Source: a virus. Taken from it: a DNA stretch of 63,546 nucleotides. Where the stretch lies: positions 1-63,546 of the IMG/VR virus record IMGVR_UViG_3300020122_000568; one strand, given 5' to 3'. Shown piece by piece: positions 7,986 through 15,477 of the stretch. The position numbers were made by a program, and so were the translations under genes. The notes below the pieces were generated by a model that saw only the letters and a list, made by a program, of their open reading frames with translations, ran no database searches and was not told the origin of the DNA. Numbering within the stretch: position 1 is the first letter of the stretch; the number at the start of each line of letters is the position of its first letter.

Positions 7986-8174
7986 ATGGCCGCCTGCGCC
8001 CACTGCGGCGAGCACCTGCGCTGCATCTGCCCGAAGGAGGAGGTCGACAAGACGCCGCACTGCTACGTCTGCGGCGCGAAGGTCCCGGGCACGAAGACGC
8101 ACTTGTGGATCATCGTCACTCCGTTCGTGTGCGCGGGATGCCGGCGGTTGCACTTTGTGGATGAGGCGGCGTGA
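7986..8174 (+). CDS. Double zinc-ribbon protein
   Basis: 62 residues with three CxxC-type knuckles (CAHC, CYVC, CAGC) plus CIC, enough for one or two zinc ribbons. Similar mini-proteins recur through this operon. ATG 7986 follows the upstream stop by three bases. A structural or nucleic-acid-binding role is likely; the target is unknown. Confidence 0.6.
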   Translation: MAACAHCGEHLRCICPKEEVDKTPHCYVCGAKVPGTKTHLWIIVTPFVCAGCRRLHFVDEAA

Positions 8175-8539
8175 TGATCGAGATCGCCGCCAACGTCATG
8201 TACGACGAAGATGAACTCGTCGCCAAGCTCGGCCTGAGCCGTTCGTGGCTGCGGCGCACCGTCGGTGGCTTGCTGGCAGGGCGTAAGCGTGTGTACCGTG
8301 GCGCAGACCTCTTGGCGAGGATGCGCCCGTGCAGCACAAGAAACGCTTCACCGTCAGCGTCGAGCGGCGTGGGAAGTATTGGCAGGCCCGGGTCTACTTC
8401 GAGGGCGAAGGCGGGAACAGCCGGCGATTCTCTACCGGCGTCGCGATCGGAGAGCGGTGGCGGGAGTCTAAAAGAGCGGCTGAGAAGGTGGCGGACGAGC
8501 ACGCCGCGAAGCTCGCCAATCAAACATCGGTCGCAGTAG
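8171..8539 (+). CDS. Excisionase-like HTH protein overlapping the integrase
   Basis: The GTG at 8171 overlaps the preceding TGA. The first 50 residues (YDEDELVAKLGLSRSWLRRT, then RVYRGADLLARM) form a MerR/excisionase-type winged-helix pattern. The frame does not stop there: it runs 211 bases into the integrase gene in another frame, giving a low-complexity Ser/Arg tail to residue 122. Position just before int fits a recombination directionality factor. Confidence 0.55.
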   Translation: MMIEIAANVMYDEDELVAKLGLSRSWLRRTVGGLLAGRKRVYRGADLLARMRPCSTRNASPSASSGVGSIGRPGSTSRAKAGTAGDSLPASRSESGGGSLKERLRRWRTSTPRSSPIKHRSQ

Positions 8540-9450
8540 ATGCCGACAACGATCACTCGCTGGACGCTGTAGCCGAGCGCATGCTGCACCAGAAGATGGC
8601 CGATGGCCGACGCGATCGAGCTGTCGAATTCTTGGCGCAGACGATCGACAGCCACGCCAAGCCATTCTTCGGCGCCACGCGCGACGTGCGCACGATACGC
8701 CGGCGTGACCTCGAAGCGTTCAAGGGTGACCTGCGCTCCCAGGGATACGCGCCGACGACCATCAACAACGCGCTCACCGGCATTCGTCAGATCTTGAAGT
8801 TCGCGTACGAGGTCGAGGAATCGATCGAGGCGATTCCGATCGTAAAGAACGTCGAGGTCGACAAGCGCGGCAAGGGCAAGCCGATCACCCCCGAACAGGC
8901 GGCGCGCTTCATTCGTTCGTTCTTGCCGAACGAGCGCGAGGAGCGCGAGTTCAACCTCTTCTTGCTCAACACCGGCCTGCGCAAACACGAGTGCCTGGCC
9001 ATCCGGTGGGACTGGGTCGACTGGAAGGCGCGCGAGGTCAGCATCCCAGCCGAGGTGCGCAAAGGCGGCAAGCCGCAGCGCGTGCCGACGCAATTGAATG
9101 AGGTTGCGTTCGGCCTGTTGGAGCGCCGCCGAGCTCGTCCAGAGCAGCCGAGCAAGCAGCGCGTGTGGTGGCAGTTGAAGACGTACGACGATGCCAGGCG
9201 GCGCGCGGCCGCGAAGGCGGGCATCGCCGGATACCGGCATCACGACGCCAGGCACACGCGCGCGACGCAATTGGGCGCCGAGGGAGCGACCGCGATCGAC
9301 CTGCGCGACCAGATGGGCTGGTCGACGCTGGCGATGGTAAATCGTTACACGCACCCCGATAAGGCGCGCGCGAAGAAGATGGCTGACAGAGTTCAACTCG
9401 GCGCCAGCCCGTCACGTCGAACCCGTCACAGTGGCAAAAAAGATGAATAA
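8329..9450 (+). CDS. int: Tyrosine recombinase (phage integrase)
   Basis: 373 residues from GTG 8329, with GCGAGG nine bases upstream. An N-terminal arm-binding beta region is followed by a SAM-like core-binding domain (about 75-165) and the catalytic domain: Arg218 in TGLRKHE, Lys in the VRKGGKPQRVP strand, His305-x-x-Arg308 in HDARHT, Trp331 in GWSTL, and nucleophile Tyr340 in NRYTH. It would integrate the circular genome at a host attB. The candidate attP lies at its 3' end. Confidence 0.95.
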   Translation: MQHKKRFTVSVERRGKYWQARVYFEGEGGNSRRFSTGVAIGERWRESKRAAEKVADEHAAKLANQTSVAVDADNDHSLDAVAERMLHQKMADGRRDRAVEFLAQTIDSHAKPFFGATRDVRTIRRRDLEAFKGDLRSQGYAPTTINNALTGIRQILKFAYEVEESIEAIPIVKNVEVDKRGKGKPITPEQAARFIRSFLPNEREEREFNLFLLNTGLRKHECLAIRWDWVDWKAREVSIPAEVRKGGKPQRVPTQLNEVAFGLLERRRARPEQPSKQRVWWQLKTYDDARRRAAAKAGIAGYRHHDARHTRATQLGAEGATAIDLRDQMGWSTLAMVNRYTHPDKARAKKMADRVQLGASPSRRTRHSGKKDE

Positions 9451-9628
9451 TTCTCAGAGACGGTATCTGTTTTGAAGACTGGGCCCAGCACCAGCTCAGG
9501 ACGCGCTTCCATGATGGTAACTACCGGTCTATTCTCGGATTCCGACGGGAGAGGGAATTGGCGGAGATTGCAGAAGTCGGCCAAAGTCGTCCTCGGGGAC
9601 ATTGTTGGCCCGTCACGAAACCCGTCAC
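9408..9628. other. Candidate attP with paired arm sites
   Basis: The octamer CCCGTCAC occurs at 9408, 9422, 9609 and 9621, so two direct-repeat pairs flank about 180 bp at the 3' end of int. In each pair the second copy is preceded by AA. This is the layout expected for integrase arm-type sites around a core. The 9451-9640 interval contains no gene. I could not identify the core or a tRNA-derived segment. Confidence 0.55.
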
Positions 9629-9716
9629 GCTCGTCTGTTGATCCATGACGGCGAGCGTAGCCGAAACGCATCACCACTGCGAGGCCTGCCAATGGGCAGC
9701 CAAGGAGAGAGCGCGA

Positions 9717-9851
9717 ATGAAGCCGAAGAAGACGAGCAAGAAGGTCACGAAGACGACGGCGGGCAAGACGACGAAGGCGAAGTGGGGCCTTCGAAAAGAT
9801 GGCAAGCCGAAGAAGAAGCCGGGGCCGCGCGCGAAGAAGGTCGCGCCATGA
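9717..9851 (+). CDS. Lys-rich basic peptide (histone/AT-hook-like)
   Basis: 44 residues, about one third lysine, with two KPKKK-type clusters and a C-terminal GRP-like KKKPGPRAKK. ATG 9717 is preceded by AAGGAG at 9702-9707; an upstream in-frame ATG at 9645 would add an unlikely N-terminus. Probably binds nucleic acid non-specifically. Overlaps groES by ATGA. Confidence 0.55.
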   Translation: MKPKKTSKKVTKTTAGKTTKAKWGLRKDGKPKKKPGPRAKKVAP

Positions 9852-10144
9852 AGCTCCGCCCGCTCAATGACATCGTCATGGTGCAGCGCAAGCCGAAGGA
9901 GGAGCGCTCGGCGGGCGGGATCGTGATCCCCGAGAACGCGCAGGAGAAGACGACGACCGGGATCGTGATGGCCGTCGGTCCGGGCGCGGTGGACGATCGA
10001 GGCGAACGGCGCGCCATCGACGTCCGCGTGGGCGACGAGATTTTGTTCGGTCGCTACGCCGGGACGGAGGTGCAGATTAGCGGCGAGGACTTCGTGATGC
10101 TGCGCGAGACGGAGATCTTCGGCGTCGTCGGCACCAAGCAGTAG
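9848..10144 (+). CDS. groES: GroES co-chaperonin
   Basis: 98 residues, full length for the Cpn10 family. It begins KLRPLNDIVMVQRKPKEE, carries the GroEL-binding mobile loop SAGGIVIP, then GIVMAVGPG, VGDEILFGRYAGTEV and VMLRETEIFGVV. It should cap host GroEL, possibly to fold the capsid or another phage protein (compare T4 gp31). No GroEL is encoded in the window. ATGA-coupled to the Lys-rich peptide. Confidence 0.95.
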   Translation: MKLRPLNDIVMVQRKPKEERSAGGIVIPENAQEKTTTGIVMAVGPGAVDDRGERRAIDVRVGDEILFGRYAGTEVQISGEDFVMLRETEIFGVVGTKQ

Positions 10145-10194
10145 CAGCACGCGGCGGCGGCGCGGAAGCGTCGCAGTCGCCCCAAGGAGGTTCG

Positions 10195-10401
10195 ATGCGC
10201 TTGTGCAAGTGTGGTCAGCCATCGGAACTGACGCATTCATGCGGGCTTGCGCCACCGCCGCTGCAGGGTCAGGCCGCATGGAAGCCCGCGAGGCTGTGCT
10301 CTGCGCATTGCTGGCATCCGAAGGCGTGGGAAGGGGGCTTCGTGTGCTGTTTCTGCGGCGAGACGAAACGACTTCCAGGGCATGGGCCCTATGCACCATG
10401 A
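10195..10401 (+). CDS. Cys-rich zinc-ribbon protein
   Basis: 68 residues from ATG 10195 behind an AAGGAGG ribosome site. It holds CKC, C-x-H-C and CCFCG knuckles. Typical small phage zinc protein; function unknown. Confidence 0.6.
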   Translation: MRLCKCGQPSELTHSCGLAPPPLQGQAAWKPARLCSAHCWHPKAWEGGFVCCFCGETKRLPGHGPYAP

Positions 10402-10411
10402 GGAGGACCGA

Positions 10412-10642
10412 ATGAGCAGCATGGGCAGTATGGCCGCGCTGTCCGCGGCGGCGCGGGAGACGGTAGCGGCGATGGCGGTCGTCGTCGAGTGCACGCGTCG
10501 TCTCGTGCCGCTGGCGAAGAACACGATCGACCTCGACGCGGTGGGCGCGCTGGTTCAGATCGTGGCGCGCGTGCATCACCACCTCGACGAGCAGCGCGAG
10601 AAGTGGGAACAGCGCGCCAAGCAGAGGGCGTCGAGACGGTAA
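10412..10642 (+). CDS. Short helical hypothetical protein
   Basis: 76 residues from ATG 10412 after AGGAGG (10401-10406). Ala/Val-rich helices followed by a His cluster (VHHHLDEQREKWEQR) and a basic end. No family recognised. Overlaps nothing; 15 bp before the RNA ligase gene. Confidence 0.6.
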   Translation: MSSMGSMAALSAAARETVAAMAVVVECTRRLVPLAKNTIDLDAVGALVQIVARVHHHLDEQREKWEQRAKQRASRR

Positions 10643-10657
10643 ACGAAGGGAGCGATA

Positions 10658-11479
10658 ATGGAGGAGGCAACGCAGGAGAATGAATTTCGTCGCTGGGCAT
10701 CGATCGAGCGCCTGGAGCAAATGGTCTCGATCACTGAGAAGGTCCACGGCTCCAACGCCCAGATCCTCGTGACCGAGACCGAGGTGCGGGCAGGCTCGCG
10801 CGAGCGTTGGCTCGACCGCATCCAAGACAACTACGGATTCTGCGCGCACGTCACCGAACACGCCGACGAGATCCGCGCCCTGCTCGGACTCGGGCGCCAT
10901 TACGGAGAGTGGTACGGCGCCGGAATCAACTCCGGCTACGGCCTGAAAGAGAAGCGCCTCGCCCTGTTCGACACGCGATGGGCCGACAAGCCGCGCCCAT
11001 CGTGGTGCGATGTCGTGCCGGTGATCTACCGTGGCCTGTACTACCCGGCTGCGCTCTCCGAGGCGATGGAAAAGCTGAAGACGGGCGGCTCGGTCATCCA
11101 GCCGGGTTTCATGGGCGCCGAGGGCGTGGTCGTTCGATTCGAGCGGTCGGGCGTGCTCATGAAGCACGTGTTCGCGTTGGAGGACACCGCGTGGCGGAAG
11201 GGCTATCGCGATCCTGAGACGAAGAACGCCGAGCGCGAGGCGAAGAACGCGCTGATCGCCGAACTGGGCGCGAAGTATCTTCAGCCGATCCGCCTGGAGA
11301 AGCTGTTGAGCAGCGACGAGCAGTACCGCATCGGCTACCCGCAAACGCTGCCACAGATCGTCAAGCTCTACTGCGCCGACCTTGAGCGGGAGACTCCAGA
11401 CTTGGATCCCGAGGCGTGGAAGGCGGCGAAGAAGACGCTGTTCCATTTCGTTCGCAGCCAGATCGAAGGACAGCGGTAG
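10658..11479 (+). CDS. RNA ligase (Rnl2-like nucleotidyltransferase)
   Basis: 273 residues. Motif I is EKVHGSN with the predicted AMP-accepting Lys28, the same K-V/I-H-G-x-N form as T4 Rnl2. Further motifs: HYGEWYG (81-87, motif III), RLALFD (100-105, IIIa), AEGVVVRF (154-161, IV) and LMKHVF with Lys169 (V). It should seal nicks in RNA, for example to repair tRNAs cut by host defence nucleases. No kinase/phosphatase partner was found nearby. Confidence 0.85.
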   Translation: MEEATQENEFRRWASIERLEQMVSITEKVHGSNAQILVTETEVRAGSRERWLDRIQDNYGFCAHVTEHADEIRALLGLGRHYGEWYGAGINSGYGLKEKRLALFDTRWADKPRPSWCDVVPVIYRGLYYPAALSEAMEKLKTGGSVIQPGFMGAEGVVVRFERSGVLMKHVFALEDTAWRKGYRDPETKNAEREAKNALIAELGAKYLQPIRLEKLLSSDEQYRIGYPQTLPQIVKLYCADLERETPDLDPEAWKAAKKTLFHFVRSQIEGQR

Positions 11480-11481
11480 CC

Positions 11482-11646
11482 ATGGAAGTCGCCCGTCAAC
11501 GCGTCTCGCTATGGCTGTCGCGTCTGGAGTGGTTCCGCATCGCCCGCTCGCTCGGCGTGCGCGACGATGAGGAGACCAACGCCTACTTCGCGATGATGGA
11601 CGGCGAGCAGCGACGTAGAGCGTTGCGGCGCGTGTGGTTCAACTGA
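11482..11646 (+). CDS. Short hypothetical protein
   Basis: 54 residues, Arg- and Trp-rich, two amphipathic helices. Starts two bases after the ligase stop. No family recognised. Confidence 0.5.
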   Translation: MEVARQRVSLWLSRLEWFRIARSLGVRDDEETNAYFAMMDGEQRRRALRRVWFN

Positions 11647-11647
11647 C

Positions 11648-12547
11648 GTGCTGGCGATCAGTCGCGACGGCACCGTGCGCGAGGTCGACTGGCCGATTAA
11701 CAGGCTGCATGTGGAACGCGTAGAACGCGTATCACTGCAGCGTGGATTCGATCTCACGGCGACTAGCGACGACCGTCCGCTCGCCTACGAATCCCAGTAC
11801 TACCTGCACCGCATGCCCGACTACGTGTTCGTTGAGGCAGGCATGCCACTGAGCGTCGCCAACGGCGTCTTGCGCACAGTCATGCGCCTCAGCCCCGCCG
11901 AGACGGTGCAAGACGCCGCCCGTGACGCTCTCTCGGTTTACATCAACGCACGCATGTCTCCGCGTCTGCTGCAGGAGATGACCGCGTACCTGCACAGCAT
12001 GGGCGTCGTGGAAGATGAGCGTCGTCCGGGCGGCGTCCGGCTCGTCGGCCGCCAAGAGGCAGAGCAGCGATTGATGGACCTCGCGCGCGACGAAAGCGAT
12101 CGTTGGGCGCGCGCTCAGTCGTATGGACGCACGCCGCGCGAGATGGAGCTCGAAGACGAGGTAAGGCGGCTGCGCCATCAGGCATGGAACGCCGAGATGA
12201 ACGCAATCGGCGCATCCATGGAGCGGGTGAAATCCATGAACGACGAACTCGCACGCCTGCGCGAGGAGAACATCCGCCTGCGCTCGTGGCGCTTCGGCCG
12301 CGGCGTCCCGCACAGGCTGGCGCTGCCGCAGTTCTCCGAGGCGTTCCCGCAGCAGCACGGCCGCTGGAGATGGCTGGAGGTTGACGGGGAGGCCCGCAAG
12401 TCGCCACCGATGGCGGAGCCGCGGCCGCGGGCGATTGCCGACGACGATGGACGCGAGGCATGCGCCGGGTGCCGCGGGCCGCTGCATTGCGGGCGGTGCT
12501 ATGCGTGCCGGCCGCTGACAAGGATGGAACAGGTGGAGGTGGATTGA
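11648..12547 (+). CDS. Hypothetical protein with coiled coil and zinc knuckle
   Basis: 299 residues from GTG 11648. The N-terminal 110 residues are alpha/beta. A coiled coil spans about 165-215 (EDEVRRLRHQAW, MNDELARLREENIRLR). The C-terminus holds CAGC, CGRC and a final C (about 272-287), a likely zinc site. Possibly an early regulatory scaffold. No family recognised. Confidence 0.65.
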   Translation: MLAISRDGTVREVDWPINRLHVERVERVSLQRGFDLTATSDDRPLAYESQYYLHRMPDYVFVEAGMPLSVANGVLRTVMRLSPAETVQDAARDALSVYINARMSPRLLQEMTAYLHSMGVVEDERRPGGVRLVGRQEAEQRLMDLARDESDRWARAQSYGRTPREMELEDEVRRLRHQAWNAEMNAIGASMERVKSMNDELARLREENIRLRSWRFGRGVPHRLALPQFSEAFPQQHGRWRWLEVDGEARKSPPMAEPRPRAIADDDGREACAGCRGPLHCGRCYACRPLTRMEQVEVD

Positions 12548-12741
12548 TGGGAATGAAGGTCCGCGCAGACAGCCACCTGCCGCTGTGGCGTCAGTCGATC
12601 AACCGTTGGCCCGCCGACCGTCGGGAAGCGTGGGAGCACTTGGCGGCGAAGTTGGAATACGAGGCCGCCGACTTCTACCCGACGCGCGAGGCGGCGGAGA
12701 AGGCAGCGTGGGAAGTGCTCGCGGTGGAGGTATCGCGATGA
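12547..12741 (+). CDS. Short hypothetical protein
   Basis: 64 residues, TGATG overlap with the upstream gene. Helical, with WPADRREAWEHLAAKL followed by FYPTREAAEKAAWEVL. No family recognised. Confidence 0.55.
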   Translation: MGMKVRADSHLPLWRQSINRWPADRREAWEHLAAKLEYEAADFYPTREAAEKAAWEVLAVEVSR

Positions 12742-13202
12742 CCGTCGACATCGACAAGCTCGAAGAATTGGCGCGCGCGGCGCCGTCGTCTGACTGGTAC
12801 GTCGAAGAGGAGCCCGACGAACAGGGCAGGACCATAGTGTACATGCCGCCAGGGGAAGCGTCATACATCGCCGCCACTGATCGAAAAGTCGTGCTCGAGC
12901 TGGTGCAGCGCCTGCGCGCGGCCGAGGGCACGGACGAGCCCGGCTATCACGCCGAGATGGCGATGAGCCGCGAGGACGCCGAAGCCGTACAGAATTGGGC
13001 CAAGGACGCGGCAGTGCGGCAGCGACTGGCGCTACTCGAGGCGATCGTGCGCGACCTGGCGGCGAAGGAACCGGCGGTCTACTTCCCGATGGGTGGCGAC
13101 TGGGCATGCGTACTGTGCTCTGACAGCGTGAAGCGCGTATCAGATCCGATGCTGCACGACATCGAATGCCCGTACCGCCGCGCCGTCGAGGCGATTCGGT
13201 GA
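12738..13202 (+). CDS. Ea22-like early protein with C-terminal zinc motif
   Basis: 154 residues, ATGA-coupled. The N-terminus (DKLEELARAA...WYVEEEP, YIAATDRKVVLELVQRLRA) resembles the Ea22/Ead family of lambdoid early proteins. The C-terminus has CVLC and HDIECPYRR, a C2HC zinc knuckle. Function of the family is unknown. Confidence 0.6.
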   Translation: MTVDIDKLEELARAAPSSDWYVEEEPDEQGRTIVYMPPGEASYIAATDRKVVLELVQRLRAAEGTDEPGYHAEMAMSREDAEAVQNWAKDAAVRQRLALLEAIVRDLAAKEPAVYFPMGGDWACVLCSDSVKRVSDPMLHDIECPYRRAVEAIR

Positions 13203-13483
13203 ACACCTGCGGCACGTGCAAGCACTGGGGCAGGCCGGGAGACGTTGGCGAAACGTTCCGCCCGTGCCGAGCTGTCATCCATGACAGCAGAGACTGCACC
13301 GGCTCCTCCGGAGATGAGTTCATGACGGACGAACCGATCGACGATTGGGAGCGGAGAAAACGAGAAGAGGTGATCGCCATTCGCAAACAGAAGGCGGTCG
13401 TTAAGGATGGATCGGGTTACTTCGCCGCGCTGAAGACGCGGCATGACTTCGGCTGTGTGCTATGGACGGAGTCGACACGGTGA
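13199..13483 (+). CDS. Small zinc-knuckle phage protein
   Basis: 94 residues from GTG overlapping the preceding TGA. It starts CGTCKHW and ends with ALKTRHDFGCVLW, a combination common in uncharacterised phage early proteins. Probably binds zinc through CxxC and two later cysteines. Confidence 0.65.
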   Translation: MNTCGTCKHWGRPGDVGETFRPCRAVIHDSRDCTGSSGDEFMTDEPIDDWERRKREEVIAIRKQKAVVKDGSGYFAALKTRHDFGCVLWTESTR

Positions 13484-13629
13484 GCTATCGAGAGAGCGAA
13501 GCGCCAACGGCGCCCGATATCGTTCGGTGCCTTCATTGCGGACAGCCGCACCGCGACGACGATCTCGATCACGTAGCGGAGGACGGGAGCACTTGTTACT
13601 TCGCTGACCGCGTCGAGGCGATGCGATGA
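13480..13629 (+). CDS. Mini zinc-finger protein
   Basis: 49 residues, GTGA-coupled upstream and ATGA-coupled downstream. One CLHCGQPH knuckle and a later Cys. Function unknown. Confidence 0.5.
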   Translation: MSYRESEAPTAPDIVRCLHCGQPHRDDDLDHVAEDGSTCYFADRVEAMR

Positions 13630-13805
13630 ACGAAGACTTTCCGCCATGCCCGTACTGCGAGCATCCGATGCTCGTCCTCGACACCGCCGCCTCCGTCGCC
13701 GAATGTCACATGTGCGAAGCGTGCAAGGGAGCGACGGTGACGCCATTCGCGTATCCCGATGAGATCGAGATCAACATCGGATTCTCTGACGAGGATACGC
13801 GATGA
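13626..13805 (+). CDS. Mini zinc-ribbon protein
   Basis: 59 residues with CPYC and, about 20 residues later, CHMCEAC, a plausible four-Cys zinc ribbon. Acidic C-terminus. ATGA-coupled on both sides. Confidence 0.55.
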   Translation: MNEDFPPCPYCEHPMLVLDTAASVAECHMCEACKGATVTPFAYPDEIEINIGFSDEDTR

Positions 13806-14023
13806 AACTACGCGTGCGCTGCACCTTCGAGATCGACGTGGACGTTCCAGACGACGAGGACTACGACGCCATCTTCGACATCGAAGACAATCATTGTCCA
13901 GGAACGGGCATCGTCGGCGCAGCGCTCGAACGCGTGATGGCCGATCACGAGGAGACAAGAACGTGTTGGGCCTGTGCGCTGGGAGGCAAGTGCCAGATCG
14001 TGGATGGGGGAGGGGTTGATTGA
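13802..14023 (+). CDS. Small acidic Cys-containing protein
   Basis: 73 residues. A beta-strand start (KLRVRCTFEIDVDVPD) is followed by an acidic region and CWACALGGKC. Similar small proteins occur in phage early regions. Function unknown. Confidence 0.55.
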   Translation: MKLRVRCTFEIDVDVPDDEDYDAIFDIEDNHCPGTGIVGAALERVMADHEETRTCWACALGGKCQIVDGGGVD

Positions 14024-14059
14024 TTGCCCGGACGGGCGAGGGATGATACGAGAGGCGGG

Positions 14060-14287
14060 ATGAGAGTCGGAAGGGCCTATTTCGAGCACAGTTACTACGG
14101 GTGCGAGAGCGGTTGCTGTGGCTGCCGCATCATCGTCGAGTTACCCGATGGCACGGAGAAGTCCTGGTTCGATTTCAGTCACGATGACGACGCCGCCGAG
14201 GAAGAAGCACGTACACGAGCCGCTGAATTCGGAGTGCCACATGAAGAGGAGCCCGGAGAGCGCGAGAAGCTGAAGACCTGTTGGTGA
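14060..14287 (+). CDS. Small protein with CCGC cluster, last gene of the rightward operon
   Basis: 75 residues from ATG 14060 (GAGAGGCGGG upstream). The N-terminal third reads YYGCESGCCGCRIIVEL; the rest is acidic and helical. It converges with the endolysin gene only 9 bp away. An imperfect stem (14280-14285/14303-14308) spans the junction. Confidence 0.6.
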   Translation: MRVGRAYFEHSYYGCESGCCGCRIIVELPDGTEKSWFDFSHDDDAAEEEARTRAAEFGVPHEEEPGEREKLKTCW

Positions 14288-14296
14288 CCGGCGCGC

Positions 14297-14812
14297 TTAG
14301 TAACCAACGGCAAATTGTAGGTGCATGGCGTCAGGCTTCTGCCACCGCCCGCCCCACACCCATCCGCGGCGCTCGAACTCGGCGATCCATGCCGCTGGGA
14401 TGTCGTAGCGCAGGACGCCGTCCATCGACAGCGGGTTCGCGTCAGGGTTGAGGTCGACCGCGATCCCCCACGAATGCGTCGACAGGTCGCCGTTGACGCG
14501 CTTGGGCCGCGGCGCGAAGCAGGCGAGTGAGACGATTCGATAGCCGTCGCCGAGCGCGATGCACGCTTCGAACGCGTCCAGCAAGACGGCCTTGACCTGC
14601 GCGTTGACGTAGAGCCGCCCTTTCGGCATCCACGGCGCGAACGCAACGGCCATGTTCGCGTCTTCCCAGCCCGGCGTGGTCACACGACCGCCCGCGACCT
14701 GGATATCGCCGTAGCGCGCGACGAGCTCGGCGCGGCCCCGCGGCGGCGCGAACCATCCGGGGATGGCCGAGACGAGCAAGGGATCGATGGGCGTGAGCGG
14801 GGGCGCGTTCAT
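14297..14812 (-). CDS. M15-family endolysin (D,D/L,D-carboxypeptidase type)
   Basis: 171 residues. Zinc peptidase motifs: STHSWGIAVDLN gives ligands His113 and Asp120, and DAMHLQF gives Asp161 and His164, the usual M15/VanY set. It should cleave peptidoglycan stem peptides at lysis. No signal peptide, so release needs a holin. Starts by ATGA overlap with the lipoprotein gene upstream. It is the final gene of the late operon. Confidence 0.85.
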   Translation of the reverse strand: MNAPPLTPIDPLLVSAIPGWFAPPRGRAELVARYGDIQVAGGRVTTPGWEDANMAVAFAPWMPKGRLYVNAQVKAVLLDAFEACIALGDGYRIVSLACFAPRPKRVNGDLSTHSWGIAVDLNPDANPLSMDGVLRYDIPAAWIAEFERRGWVWGGRWQKPDAMHLQFAVGY

Positions 14813-15177
14813 CGGCACACCGCCGGCTCGTCTCCTTCGCTCCAGCACACGCGGCCGCGAAGAGCGTCGATCATCGGGAACTCGGCGAGGTAGCGCTCTT
14901 CGCCGTGCGCGCGCACGCACGGCGCCCATCGGTGCGTCCCTGGCCATTGCGCGCTGCCGTTGATGGCGCTCGGTTCGCACCGCACGTGGACGATGGCGTC
15001 GTGGTCGGTCGGGTTGTGCGCGACAACGATGGTGCCGGCACGACCGTCCGCGAACCAGGCAGCGGGCGAACCTCCGACGGTGACCGCGAACGGCTCAACA
15101 GGGCGATCGGACACGTACGGCAGCGACGGAGCGCACGAAGCGACGGCGACCGCTAGGAGCAGCGCGCGCGTCAGCAT
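14809..15177 (-). CDS. Lipoprotein, possible outer spanin
   Basis: 122 residues starting MLTRALLLAVAVASC, a lipoprotein signal with acceptor Cys15; the +2 residue is Ala, compatible with outer-membrane sorting. The mature part is rich in short strands. Location beside the endolysin suggests a role in lysis, as for Rz1-type outer spanins, but it is longer than typical. Lysogenic conversion is the alternative. Confidence 0.65.
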   Translation of the reverse strand: MLTRALLLAVAVASCAPSLPYVSDRPVEPFAVTVGGSPAAWFADGRAGTIVVAHNPTDHDAIVHVRCEPSAINGSAQWPGTHRWAPCVRAHGEERYLAEFPMIDALRGRVCWSEGDEPAVCR

Positions 15178-15302
15178 GGCTCTTTCTCCTCGTGCTCGCA
15201 CAGCGGGCACAGCGAGCGGTCGGCGTCGTCGGTGAAGAACGAACGGCCGCATCGCGCGCACTCGACGCGGTAGACACGCCGCCAAGGCCACGACTCAGGC
15301 AC
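15171..15302 (-). CDS. 43-residue zinc-ribbon peptide
   Basis: GTG 15302 overlaps the preceding gene's end and TGA lies at 15171-15173 inside the next gene's start. It encodes CARC and CPLC knuckles 16 residues apart, a complete four-Cys ribbon, then an acidic tail ending in Cys. The perfect ribbon in such a short frame supports it as real. Confidence 0.6.
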   Translation of the reverse strand: MPESWPWRRVYRVECARCGRSFFTDDADRSLCPLCEHEEKEPC

Positions 15303-15477
15303 CAGCGCGCTCCTTCTCGTAGCAGTGGACGCAGAGGCGCCGGTCGTCGGTGTCGATCATCAGCATCTCGCGACACGCCATGCAGCGGCAGAGGTCGCAG
15401 TCGTAGAGGGCCACGCGATCGTTCTGCGTCTGGACCGCGATCGTGCAGCGGTCGCAGATCGCAACGAGGTGAACCAT
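15295..15477 (-). CDS. Small zinc-ribbon protein
   Basis: 60 residues from ATG 15477, which overlaps the upstream stop (TGATG). Cysteine pairs CDRC, CDLC, CMAC and CVHC would make two zinc ribbons. Late-operon position near lysis genes; function unknown. Confidence 0.6.
   Translation of the reverse strand: MVHLVAICDRCTIAVQTQNDRVALYDCDLCRCMACREMLMIDTDDRRLCVHCYEKERAGA

Noticed and set aside
9451-9600. tRNA 3' end or selC fragment at attP
   Set aside because: TTCAAA-like loop on the minus strand does not form a proper anticodon stem.
9671-11446. A 591-codon minus-strand frame opposite groES and the RNA ligase
   Set aside because: Shadow of two well-identified plus-strand genes.
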